From positions 1 to 42,463 of the forward strand of contig JBAYFO010000029.1 in assembly GCA_041667115.1 (NCBI GenBank): a stretch of 42,463 nucleotides of DNA. Direction: 5' to 3'. Both the position numbers and the translations under genes were made by a program. The DNA comes from UBA1563 sp041667115 (GTDB lineage Bacteria > Bacteroidota > Ignavibacteria > Ignavibacteriales > Ignavibacteriaceae). The notes under the pieces were generated by a model. The model was not told where the DNA came from. It saw only the letters and a list, made by a program, of their open reading frames with translations, and did not search any database. Shown here in pieces: positions 33,522 through 41,536 of this stretch; position 1 is the first letter of the stretch, and every line of letters starts with the position of its first letter.

Positions 33522-36500
33522 TTATTTAAGGGAAGTTTTATTTTGATTTTTGTTCCTTTCAACTCATTGTTTGAAATTTCAAAACTCCCGTTAAAATCTT
33601 CAATTCGTTTTTTCATATTTTTCAAACCGTTGCTAAATTGATCAACACCGGTAACGTCAATTCCTTTTCCGTCATCTTCCAGTTGAAGATTAAAGATGGA
33701 ATTAGCGATAAGAATTTTCAGTTGAACGGTATCAGCGCCGGAATGTTTTACAATATTGTTCACCGCTTCTTTTATAACAAGAAAAAGATTATGCCGCAGT
33801 TCTGCGTGGATAAAATGGACAGGAACCGGATCGGGAATATCAATCACAAATTCAATTTCAGTTGACGATAAATATTCTTCGATATATTGAGCGATGTAAA
33901 AAATGGTTTTCTCGAGCGTATCGTTTTTCGGATTGACCGCCCAGACAATTTCATCCATACTTGAAGCAACATTTCTACTTGCCCTGGAAATCGTGTCCAA
34001 TTCTTTTTTCAGTTGATCCGGTTCGGCTGCACTTCTTTTTGCCAGGTCGCTCATTAACGAAATTTTGGTTAAACTCGCACCAAGTTCATCGTGCATATCT
34101 TTTGAGATTCGCATCCTCTCTCTTTCCAACGCGGTTTCAGCTTCAAGAATTTTCACTTTCTGTTTGTACTTTCTTTTAAAATAAAAACGAAGATAAAAAG
34201 TTATAAGGCTTACAACGGCAATTGAAGCAATAATTTGAAACCACAACGTCTGCCAAAAAAAAGGAAGAATAGTAAAACCAATAACCGCAGCTTTCCTGCT
34301 TTCTGTTCCGTCGGGAGTAATGGCAACTACTTTTAATGTGTAACTACCGTGCGGAAGATGCGTAAAGAAAGCCTGACGCCGTGTGCCGACTAAAACCCAA
34401 TGCTCATCTATTCCAGCAAGAATGTATTTGAACTTAAGATTTTTTCCGTTGAGATAAGAAATTCCGCCGTAATTGATTTGAACAGATTCGGTAGTCGGCG
34501 GAAGATTTTCCAAAGCATCTTTCGAGCTTTCTTTATAATTGATAAAAACATCGTCAATATAAACGCTTGGTGTTTCCTTATCAGTTAAAAAAAGTTTTGG
34601 ATCGATAATAACAACACCATCATTTGAAGGAGCGTAAATCTTGCCAGAACGGGAAATGCAGCCCGCATTATCAGCAACAGCATTAAACTCATCGTCAATC
34701 ATTCCTTCATTTTTACCAAACAATTCAAAGACAAGTTTTTCTTTTTCTCCTTCGGCTACATCATTAAAAGCCTTTCTATCGATTGAAAAAACACCGCGAT
34801 CTGAAGTAATCCAAAAATGTCCGTTCCCATCATACAAAAGTTTTTTAATGGTGTTTGAATAAAGTCCGTTTCGCTCATTAAAATTATAAATAACATTGTC
34901 TTTTATTCTACTAATTCCCGAAACGCTTGTTCCAATCCAGGTAACGCCATCCTCATCTTCTGTAATGGAATTAATAATATTATTTGCCAAACCGTTTTTG
35001 TCAGAAATTGTTTTTAAGACCGAGCCGCTGCTGTTAAGAACCGCAATTCCTCCGCCTGATGTACCAACCCAAAAATTATTTTGATGGTCTTTGCAGATAC
35101 ATGCAATAAAATCGCTCGGCAGTCCTTTGGATTTATCTATAAATTTTGTTTTTCCGTTCTTTAACAAAACAACACCGGCGCCGTTTGTTCCTATCCAAAG
35201 CGTACCGTCATCGGCAAATTTTAAAGAGCGGATAAAATTCACTTTCAACAATTTGCGGTCGGCAGCGGTAATTATTTTGCCATCAACAATTTTTAATAAA
35301 CCTTGCAGCAGTGTTCCAAAAAATACTTCTCCCTTTGTATTTACTGCCCAGGAATGAACGGATAGGCCGGAAAAGTTAGATTTTATTGGAGTAAGTTTAT
35401 TCGTTTGTTCATCATACTTTGCAATTCCATTGCTTGTTCCGATCCACAAAATATCATTGGGCGACTGGAAAATAGTACGGGCTTTTTTATGCGGCAGACC
35501 TTGTTTATCAGAAAGGACTTTGATTTTATTTCGTTTTAGAAGAGAAAGACCTTCTGTTAAACTGCAAATCCACACGCCAAATTTAGTTGGAAGCGCCTGG
35601 GAAATATCATCGGAGTTTAACAGGTTCTCTGTGCCAAGATGAAAAAAAGTTTTACCGTTGTAAACGTAAATCCCGTAGCCGGAAGTTGAAAACCATAAAT
35701 TCCCTTCGTCGTCTTCAATAATGTGGTTTACCGTTTTTCCGCTTAAAGGAAGAAATGCTTTGTTCTCTTCAAACGATTTCCCGTTAAAAATTACAACTCC
35801 CCTATGTGTTGCAGCGAGAATTTCCCCTTTTGAAGTTTGAAAAATATGTTCTATAGCGGTGTTTGATTGACTGCCCAACCGCTTAAACTTTTTAATTTCA
35901 TTTCCGTCAATGAGGTTAATACCTTCATCATACGTGCCGATCCAGACTCTTTCCTGTTTATCGATCAGGAGCGAATGAATATCATCGCTGCTTAATCCAT
36001 TTTTTTTGTTGATAACTTTTTGGAACAATGGTTTGGAAGATTTTTTTTCTTCAATAATGTTTAATCCGCCGCCAAATGTAGCAACGTACATTCTTCCGTT
36101 TTTGGCTTCGGCAAAAAAACTTGGATGGTTTAACGAAAGTCCCTGTTCTTCCGATATTCGTTTAAAATTATCATGAGCCATAACCAACAATCCTGCGCCG
36201 CCGTTAGTAAACCAGATTCTTCCTTTGCTATCTTTAAATAAATCGGCGGCAATGTTCGCTTTTATTTGCGGTGTGTTGGCGGCGTTAAATACTTTGAATT
36301 CGGAACCGTCAAATCTTGCCAGACCATTGCTCGATCCAATCCAGAAGAAACCGTCATCGCCTTTAACCAAGCCGTAAAGAGTGTTGGATGGTAATCCGTC
36401 GTACTTCGTCCAAACTTGAAGAGAATATTCGGAGCGGATATCTTTTACGGAGAAATCAAATCTAAATTGCCCGGTTAGCGGACAAGGTAGATAAAGGATC

Positions 36501-36532
36501 AGAATGAGGGAGTAAATTATTTTTATCTTCAT
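33509..36532 (-). CDS. Two-component propeller sensor histidine kinase
   Basis: A membrane sensor of about 1007 residues. Signal peptide (IKIIYSLILILYLPCPLTGQ), then about 14 two-component-propeller repeats with the motif WIGTxxGI/L (for example WIGSSNGLARFDG, WIGTSNGIAKYD, WIGTNGAGVVLL), a Y_Y_Y domain (NLKFKYILAGIDEHWVLVG...HGSYTLKVVA), one TM helix near residue 760-780, and a HisKA_3 dimerisation domain with the phospho-His in SKDMHDELGASL (about residue 814). The ATPase part has EAVNNIVKHSG and LEDDGKGID. There is no fused receiver or HTH, unlike hybrid SusR-like sensors. ATG at 36532 is chosen over TTG at 36538. Ligands of such propellers are usually glycans; none is known here. Confidence 0.93.
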   Translation of the reverse strand: MKIKIIYSLILILYLPCPLTGQFRFDFSVKDIRSEYSLQVWTKYDGLPSNTLYGLVKGDDGFFWIGSSNGLARFDGSEFKVFNAANTPQIKANIAADLFKDSKGRIWFTNGGAGLLVMAHDNFKRISEEQGLSLNHPSFFAEAKNGRMYVATFGGGLNIIEEKKSSKPLFQKVINKKNGLSSDDIHSLLIDKQERVWIGTYDEGINLIDGNEIKKFKRLGSQSNTAIEHIFQTSKGEILAATHRGVVIFNGKSFEENKAFLPLSGKTVNHIIEDDEGNLWFSTSGYGIYVYNGKTFFHLGTENLLNSDDISQALPTKFGVWICSLTEGLSLLKRNKIKVLSDKQGLPHKKARTIFQSPNDILWIGTSNGIAKYDEQTNKLTPIKSNFSGLSVHSWAVNTKGEVFFGTLLQGLLKIVDGKIITAADRKLLKVNFIRSLKFADDGTLWIGTNGAGVVLLKNGKTKFIDKSKGLPSDFIACICKDHQNNFWVGTSGGGIAVLNSSGSVLKTISDKNGLANNIINSITEDEDGVTWIGTSVSGISRIKDNVIYNFNERNGLYSNTIKKLLYDGNGHFWITSDRGVFSIDRKAFNDVAEGEKEKLVFELFGKNEGMIDDEFNAVADNAGCISRSGKIYAPSNDGVVIIDPKLFLTDKETPSVYIDDVFINYKESSKDALENLPPTTESVQINYGGISYLNGKNLKFKYILAGIDEHWVLVGTRRQAFFTHLPHGSYTLKVVAITPDGTESRKAAVIGFTILPFFWQTLWFQIIASIAVVSLITFYLRFYFKRKYKQKVKILEAETALERERMRISKDMHDELGASLTKISLMSDLAKRSAAEPDQLKKELDTISRASRNVASSMDEIVWAVNPKNDTLEKTIFYIAQYIEEYLSSTEIEFVIDIPDPVPVHFIHAELRHNLFLVIKEAVNNIVKHSGADTVQLKILIANSIFNLQLEDDGKGIDVTGVDQFSNGLKNMKKRIEDFNGSFEISNNELKGTKIKIKLPLNNFTH

Positions 36533-36588
36533 TACCAAGTTTAAGGTTAAAAAATCTGAACGTGACGTTTATTTCCAGCGTTTAGAAG

Positions 36589-36622
36589 CAAATTTAAGGA
36601 AAATATTCTTTTATAGAACAAA
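36589..36622 (-). promoter_or_regulatory. Possible promoter of the sensor kinase
   Basis: Minus strand: TAAATTTG (36596-36589) fits the TAnnTTTG element, with a TTTG 22 nt upstream (36622-36619). No ACAC-N4-GTGT dyad is present, so the kinase is probably not under the same control as its regulator. Confidence 0.4.
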
Positions 36623-36690
36623 GACATTTCCGAAAAATTATCTGATTTGATGTTGAATCTGTTATTTTAACAAAGAGAAAAAAGGAGAAT

Positions 36691-36951
36691 ATGAAATTAG
36701 AATTGTTTTATGGAATTACTTGTCCCCATTGCAGAGTCTTTAAAAGATTACTGAAGGAAGTACTTCCGAAGTACGGTGATAGATTTGAATTAAAAGAAAC
36801 GTTGGTAAGCTCACCGCTAGGATGGATTAAAAGTCTTAAGCTGGGTATTCATGCAGTTCCGGTACTTTCACTTAACGATGAAATACTCTTTAGAAGTTTA
36901 CCAACAAAAGAAGAACTTATTAATAAACTAAACGAAAGGATAACTACATGA
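36691..36951 (+). CDS. Small thioredoxin/glutaredoxin-like protein (CPHC)
   Basis: An 86-residue thioredoxin-fold protein with the redox motif Cys11-Pro-His-Cys14 in ELFYGITCPHCRVFKRLL, as in DsbA and glutaredoxin-like proteins, and a cis-Pro loop GIHAVPVLSLND. There is no signal peptide, so it works in the cytoplasm or at the inner face of the membrane. SD AAAGGAG is strong. It overlaps the following membrane-protein gene by four bases, suggesting a two-component redox pair. Confidence 0.85.
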   Translation: MKLELFYGITCPHCRVFKRLLKEVLPKYGDRFELKETLVSSPLGWIKSLKLGIHAVPVLSLNDEILFRSLPTKEELINKLNERITT

Positions 36952-37160
36952 ACAAAAAACTTCGCTGCCCGATGGGCGTTCCCGGTGGAATAATAACCGC
37001 TATTATTGGATTAGTGGGAATGGTAATCAGTTTCAAAGATGCTAATTGGATGTCGTTTGCATTTGCCGCCGCTTTATTTCTAATTGGCGGACCAATGGCA
37101 AGAGTAACCATGATGGTGCATACTGCGCTTGATCAGATTGAGGAATTAAGGAAGAAGTAA
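36948..37160 (+). CDS. Small two-TM membrane protein, unknown
   Basis: A 70-residue protein with MNKKLRCPMGVPGG, a first hydrophobic helix IITAIIGLVGMVISF, a second FAFAAALFLIGGPM and an amphipathic end TALDQIEELRKK. Family not recognised. The single Cys before the first helix could be a redox partner of the CPHC protein with which it is translationally coupled (ATGA overlap). A strong terminator follows. Confidence 0.78.
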   Translation: MNKKLRCPMGVPGGIITAIIGLVGMVISFKDANWMSFAFAAALFLIGGPMARVTMMVHTALDQIEELRKK

Positions 37161-37175
37161 ATTTTCAATCGCTAA

Positions 37176-37210
37176 AGAAGTCAGAAGACAGAATTAAGAA
37201 GTTAGAATGA
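37176..37210. repeat. Degenerate 7-bp-period array
   Basis: Five heptamers AGAAGTC, AGAAGAC, AGAATTA, AGAAGTT, AGAATGA, between the two-TM gene and its terminator. Confidence 0.78.
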
Positions 37211-37218
37211 AATGATAG

Positions 37219-37258
37219 AAACCTCCAATGTTTCCAGAACATTGGAGGTTTTGTTTTT
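37219..37258 (+). terminator. Strong terminator after the two-TM gene
   Basis: AAACCTCCAATGTT (37219-37232) and AACATTGGAGGTTT (37238-37251) form a perfect 14-bp stem with a 5-nt loop, followed by TTGTTTTT. The 93-residue ORF beginning at 37228 starts inside this hairpin, arguing against its being a gene. Confidence 0.92.
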
Positions 37259-37275
37259 ATAAACTGATTCCCCTC

Positions 37276-37682
37276 CATGGATATATTTTTATCCTTCGCG
37301 CTCATAATTTCCACCAAAGAGAGGAAAAATATATCCTCAGAGAAGGAAACTTTGTTCCCGGAGATGGAAAATATACCCTGCGGAGGATATACATTTCCTC
37401 AAAACGTGGGAAGTTTTCATCCATGAGAAGAAAGTTTTACCCCCGGAGCGGAAACGTTTACCTTCAGAGGGATAAAATTTCCGCGAAAACGGCAAAAGTT
37501 TTCGTCTAAGCGAAGGGAAATTTCCTCCCGGAGGATAAACGCTTGGCCATATAGAGGGAAGTTTTGTTCCCGGAGAAGAAAACTTCCATCAAAACGGGGG
37601 AAATTATATCTGCGGAGAAGGAAATTATACCTTCGGAGGGTAATCGTTTATCCTCTGAGGGTAAAGCTTTCCCTTCCGGAAG
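37276..37682. repeat. Strictly phased 21-bp degenerate tandem array (about 19 units)
   Basis: Split every 21 nt from 37276, each unit reads roughly CGGAG-GGAAAA-TTTTCCTC. Units 37339, 37381 or 37633, for example, keep the purine half, the A/T centre and the pyrimidine half in the same phase; there is no net insertion or deletion over 19 units, although single units differ by many substitutions. Each unit has two dyads, at the AAAA/TTTT centre and at the CTCC/GGAG junction. Twenty-one bp is two helical turns, so the A/T tracts face one side of the helix. In one frame it encodes heptapeptides like SEGKAFP, but stops occur at 37507 and 37552. Confidence 0.88.
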
Positions 37683-38034
37683 TAAAAATAGAGGTAGCCA
37701 GGAGAAACGGAATTATCAAAAGAAAAAAGCTAACAAGAGTTTCTTAATTGAATTTGTGAAACGGACTTTCGCGGTATGTTTTCATAAAAGAAAAATTTTT
37801 TAGTTGTACTTATAAGTCTTAAATTTACTCATTAACATTTTAGATTTTATGGAAACATTTTCTCAAAGCAGTCCCCTTTTCATCAACAAAGAAATAAAAA
37901 AAAGATGAAACCGGTCTGTACTCTCTTCGTAAAGCAAAAAACTTTATCCCAATCTTTATTCTTCCCCGCCATAAAATCTGTACTAACTAATAAAATTTAT
38001 TTTAATCACCAGAATCAATAGTATTGAGGTTATC
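37683..38034. other. Region between the 21-bp array and gdhA
   Basis: No convincing gene. The frame of the array continues as a basic Lys-rich ORF to 37803, not credible as protein. The gdhA promoter should lie in the last 150 nt; GAGG stands before the gdhA ATG, but no clear -7 element was identified. Confidence 0.45.
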
Positions 38035-39375
38035 ATGTCAGAGTATCTTCAAAGGTTATTAGCAGATGTAAAAGCAAAAAATCCTGCCGAACCTGAGTTT
38101 CATCAAGCGGTTCAAGAAATTACCGAATCGCTTGAAGTTGTATTAGAAAAGCATCCCGAATACAAACATGCAAAAATTTTAGAGCGCATGGTTGAACCGG
38201 AACGTTCAATTACTTTCCGCGTACCGTGGATGGATGATCAGGGCTACATCCACATCAACCGTGGTTACCGTATAGAGTTTAACAGCGCTATCGGGCCTTA
38301 CAAGGGCGGTTTGCGTTTTCACCCTTCGGTAACAATGGGTATTTTAAAATTTTTAGGATTTGAACAAACATTTAAAAATAGTTTAACAACCTTGCCTATG
38401 GGTGGCGGTAAAGGTGGTTCCGATTTCGATCCTAAAGGAAAAAGCGATAACGAAGTTATGCGTTTCTGCCAAAGTTTTATGTCGGAATTATTCAGACACA
38501 TTGGTCCAAACACAGATGTTCCCGCAGGAGATATCGGTGTTGGCGGAAGAGAGATCGGGTATCTTTTCGGTCAATATAAAAGATTGAAAAATGAATTTAC
38601 CGGCGTGTTAACAGGTAAAGGAATTAATTGGGGCGGCTCGCTTATTCGTCCCGAAGCGACCGGTTTTGGCGGAGTTTATTTTGTAGATGAAATGTTAAAA
38701 ACGATTAAAGAAAGTATCGAAGGAAAAACTTTTGCTGTTTCCGGATTTGGAAATGTTGCCTGGGGTGCAATAACAAAGATCAATCAGCTTGGCGGAAAAG
38801 TTGTAACTATTTCCGGTCCTGACGGTTTTGTTTACGATAAAAAAGGAATTTCCGGCGAGAAGGTTGATTATCTTTTGGAAATGCGTGCAAGCGCTAAAGA
38901 TACGGTTAAAGATTATTCAGATAAATTCGGTGCCGAATTTTTCGCAGGCAAACGTCCCTGGAGCGTTAAAGTTGATGTTGCCATGCCTTGCGCAACGCAA
39001 AATGAACTTGATCATAACGACGCGAAAGAATTAATTAAGAACGGCGTTAAGTGTGTCTGCGAAGTAGCAAACATGCCTACAACATTGGAAGGTTATCATA
39101 CATTCAGAGAAGCAAAAGTTCTGTTCGCTCCCGGCAAAGCCGCGAATGCAGGCGGTGTTGCTACATCAGGATTGGAAATGTCGCAAAACAGTATGCGCCT
39201 CCCCTGGTCTGCAGAAGAAGTTGATAAACGCTTGCATGAAATTATGGTAAGAATTCACAATACTTGTATCGAAACATCAGACCGTTTTGGAACTCCGGGA
39301 AATTATGTAAACGGCGCCAACATTGCCGGTTTCCTTAAAGTTGCCGATGCGATGATGGATCAAGGACTTGTGTAA
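38035..39375 (+). CDS. gdhA: Glutamate dehydrogenase (NADP-type)
   Basis: Interconverts 2-oxoglutarate plus ammonia with glutamate. The 446-residue product is the length of hexameric GdhA. Hallmarks: PEFHQAVQEITESL, the IEFNSAIGPYKGGLRFHPSV segment with glutamate-binding Lys, LPMGGGKGGSDFDPKGKSDNEVMRF with the catalytic Lys, DVPAGDIGVGGREIGYLFGQYKRL, the NADP fold FAVSGFGNVAWGA and the C-terminal ANAGGVATSGLEMSQNSMRL. SD GAGG lies 9 nt before the ATG. It is monocistronic with a shared terminator downstream. Confidence 0.96.
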   Translation: MSEYLQRLLADVKAKNPAEPEFHQAVQEITESLEVVLEKHPEYKHAKILERMVEPERSITFRVPWMDDQGYIHINRGYRIEFNSAIGPYKGGLRFHPSVTMGILKFLGFEQTFKNSLTTLPMGGGKGGSDFDPKGKSDNEVMRFCQSFMSELFRHIGPNTDVPAGDIGVGGREIGYLFGQYKRLKNEFTGVLTGKGINWGGSLIRPEATGFGGVYFVDEMLKTIKESIEGKTFAVSGFGNVAWGAITKINQLGGKVVTISGPDGFVYDKKGISGEKVDYLLEMRASAKDTVKDYSDKFGAEFFAGKRPWSVKVDVAMPCATQNELDHNDAKELIKNGVKCVCEVANMPTTLEGYHTFREAKVLFAPGKAANAGGVATSGLEMSQNSMRLPWSAEEVDKRLHEIMVRIHNTCIETSDRFGTPGNYVNGANIAGFLKVADAMMDQGLV

Positions 39376-39428
39376 ATTAGGAATTCCGCCAGAGGCGGAC
39401 GTGGTGCGAATTAGGAATTAGGAATGTG
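39374..39428. repeat. 7-bp-period repeat interrupted by a palindrome
   Basis: AAATTAG, GAATTCC, then after an insert GAATTAG, GAATTAG, GAATGTG. The insert (39388-39407) includes most of the palindrome TCCGCC-AGA-GGCGGA (39385-39399), as if a small element had landed in a heptad array. Confidence 0.65.
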
Positions 39429-39429
39429 G

Positions 39430-39449
39430 GGAACGGTCGAGACCGTTCC
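39430..39449. repeat. Perfect palindrome GGAACGGTC-GA-GACCGTTCC
   Basis: A 9-bp stem with a 2-nt centre, between the heptad repeat and the gdhA terminator. No T run, so not a terminator; possibly a dispersed palindromic element or a protein site. Confidence 0.6.
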
Positions 39450-39469
39450 TCAACAAGAGTAATAACAAT

Positions 39470-39501
39470 AAAAAAGCGAGAAGTACTTCTCGCTTTTTTT
39501 A
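39470..39501. terminator. Bidirectional terminator between gdhA and the LytTR gene
   Basis: A perfect 30-bp palindrome centred at 39484/39485, AAAGCGAGAAGT then ACTTCTCGCTTT, flanked by A and T runs on both sides. It can end gdhA (plus) and the lytTR gene (minus). Confidence 0.92.
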
Positions 39502-39548
39502 TTATTTGGAATTTGATTTTTGGCTTTTGAGATTTGTTATTAGGTGCT

Positions 39549-40268
39549 TTATAAACTAAGCATATCTCTAAATTTTACCGATTGTCTGCGTGATACTTCC
39601 ACTTTTTGTCCCCCTTTTAATTTAACAAGTAAACCGCCGTTAAGCCAGGGTTCAATATTATCGATCCATTTTAGATTGACGATGTGTTTTCTATTCGCAC
39701 GGAAAAAAGTCCGGGGATCGAGGCGGTCATCAAGAGAATTAAGGGTTCGCAAGATCAACGGCTTGAAGTCGTTAAAATAAAGGCGAGCGTAGTTGCCTTC
39801 CGATTCAAACAAACGAATTTCGGATAATTTAACAAACCAGCAGCGGTCGCCGTCCTTAACAAAAACTTGATCTTCAGCCATAAGATATTGTTTCTCAGTC
39901 GAAACGAATTTATCCGCTTTTGTTTTTGCTGTAACTCGTTTTATTGCTTCTTCAAGACGGTGTGGTTCAATTGGTTTTAGTAAATAGTCGAGGGCGTTAA
40001 ATTCAAACGCTTTTAAGGCATATTCATCATAGGCAGTAGTAAAAATAACTTCGGGAGCGCTTTCCAATTCTTCAAGCAATTCAAATCCGTTTTTCCCGGG
40101 CATTTGAATATCAAGAAAAATGAGATCAGGGTTAAGCTGGGTAATTTTTTCCGCCGCATCTTTTGCATTTACCGCTTCGGCGATGATTTCAATTTCCTTA
40201 AACGGTAAAAGTAAACGGCGTAATTCGGTGCGGGCTAAGCGTTCGTCATCAACAATAATGGCTTTCAT
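39549..40268 (-). CDS. LytTR-family response regulator
   Basis: Response regulator of 239 residues. Receiver: MKAIIVDDERLARTELRRLL, phospho-acceptor Asp53 in LIFLDIQMPGKNG, FTTAYDEYALKAFEFNALDYLLKP. LytTR DNA-binding domain in the last 100 residues: FVKLSEIRLFESEGNYARLYF, LDPRTFFRANRKHIVNLKWIDNIEPW, VSRRQSVKFRDML. It overlaps the LytS-like kinase by four bases and is its cognate regulator. Target unknown. Confidence 0.95.
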   Translation of the reverse strand: MKAIIVDDERLARTELRRLLLPFKEIEIIAEAVNAKDAAEKITQLNPDLIFLDIQMPGKNGFELLEELESAPEVIFTTAYDEYALKAFEFNALDYLLKPIEPHRLEEAIKRVTAKTKADKFVSTEKQYLMAEDQVFVKDGDRCWFVKLSEIRLFESEGNYARLYFNDFKPLILRTLNSLDDRLDPRTFFRANRKHIVNLKWIDNIEPWLNGGLLVKLKGGQKVEVSRRQSVKFRDMLSL

Positions 40269-41326
40269 ATTTTGCTGCCTCCTGCAGGTAAAATGATTTT
40301 AACTTTAACATGTGAATTAAAATTCGAGATAGAAAATGTCGCCTGGTCTCCATACAGTAGATGGAGCCGTTGTTTAGTATTTGAGATTCCATACCCTTTT
40401 GATAAGGTCATAGCATCCTCGGAAACGGAACCGGAATTTTCAATTTCAATTATTAAAAAATTTCTTGCCTTCTCCGCGGTCACATTTACAAATCCCCCTT
40501 CGGGAAGTTTCGACAGCCCATGTTTTATTCCGTTTTCAACTAACGTTTGGATCATCATCGGAGGGATTTCAATATTTCTTACCTCAGGCAAATACTCAAT
40601 TTTATATTTTAGCCGTTCTTCAAAACGGACTTGTTCCAGACCAAGATAATCTTCAACAGTTTTTATTTCTTCTTCAAAGGGAACGGTTTCCGTTCTTTCA
40701 ATTTTAAGAGAATAGCGAAAAATATTTGAAAGCTGGTTGATTGCTTGTTTAGCTCTTGAAGGATTCTCTTCTATTAACGCCCTAATACTGTTTAGTGCAT
40801 TGAACATAAAATGAGGATTGAGTTGTGACTTTAAAGTTTTCAACTCAAAATCTTTTACTGCAGCTTCCCAAACCCAACGTTCTATTTCCGATTTTTTATA
40901 ATTTTCAAAATAATGAACAAGAAAATAAATAATTGACCAGAGGAAAATTAATATTCCCGTGTTGAACAAGATTGCCAGGAAACCGCCAATCTTAAACTCT
41001 CCACGATGCATGAGACCGGCGCCATAGTTTACTCCCATAACGACTAGCACCATAATAAAGGAAATTAAAAAGGTTGAGCCCAGTACGCGGTATAAAAGTT
41101 CTTTAGGGGATTTTTCTATCCATTTCCGCTTTTTAATAATGGCGCGAAGGATGTGAGTAACGGTAATCCCTACAAGGGCGAAGTAGGGGAATGTAATTGC
41201 ACGTTTCCAATGGAAACCATCGAAGCTGATGTAAATTAAGAAATTGAAAATAAAGAAGCCGCCCCATCCGGAGACCTGGCAAATCCAATATATTTTATTT
41301 CTATTTTTTAGAAGATTATCTAACAT
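40265..41326 (-). CDS. LytS-type sensor histidine kinase
   Basis: Membrane sensor kinase of 353 residues. Four hydrophobic helices (about 13-34, 44-64, 80-100, 115-138) are followed by the His_kinase domain with LKSQLNPHFMFNALNSIRALI (His172), EIKTVEDYLGLEQVRFEERL, the N box PPMMIQTLVENGIKHGLSK and a degenerate G box SKGYGISNTKQRLHLLYG. No separate ligand domain. It forms an operon with the LytTR regulator and is read away from the glycosyltransferase gene. Confidence 0.94.
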   Translation of the reverse strand: MLDNLLKNRNKIYWICQVSGWGGFFIFNFLIYISFDGFHWKRAITFPYFALVGITVTHILRAIIKKRKWIEKSPKELLYRVLGSTFLISFIMVLVVMGVNYGAGLMHRGEFKIGGFLAILFNTGILIFLWSIIYFLVHYFENYKKSEIERWVWEAAVKDFELKTLKSQLNPHFMFNALNSIRALIEENPSRAKQAINQLSNIFRYSLKIERTETVPFEEEIKTVEDYLGLEQVRFEERLKYKIEYLPEVRNIEIPPMMIQTLVENGIKHGLSKLPEGGFVNVTAEKARNFLIIEIENSGSVSEDAMTLSKGYGISNTKQRLHLLYGDQATFSISNFNSHVKVKIILPAGGSKI

Positions 41327-41536
41327 TTAAGCTCTGGTAAAAAGTTCACTCAAAAATTAGTTTAATAGCCTGCAAGCCTTCGTCATTTCTACATCGGCGG
41401 TAGTAAAATTTGATAGACGGGAAAAGCGACCCATTTTTAAATATCCGGGCAAAAATTCTGTTTGTGATATATTAAGTTAATTCTTTAAAAGTTATATTTG
41501 AAAGAGAATCAAAAAAACACTTTACGAAAGTTGCTT

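Noticed and set aside
37228..37509. 93-residue ORF in the 21-bp array
   Set aside because: It starts inside a 14-bp terminator stem, has no SD and consists of repeat DNA translated in one of several open frames.
37276..37682. CRISPR array
   Set aside because: Units are contiguous, 21 bp, degenerate and without spacers; no cas gene in the window.
37564..37803. 79-residue Lys-rich ORF after the array
   Set aside because: Same repeat frame after a stop, followed by low-complexity sequence; no SD and no family.
40272..40649. 125-residue antisense ORF within the LytS-like gene
   Set aside because: Shadow of a real gene; no SD or family features.
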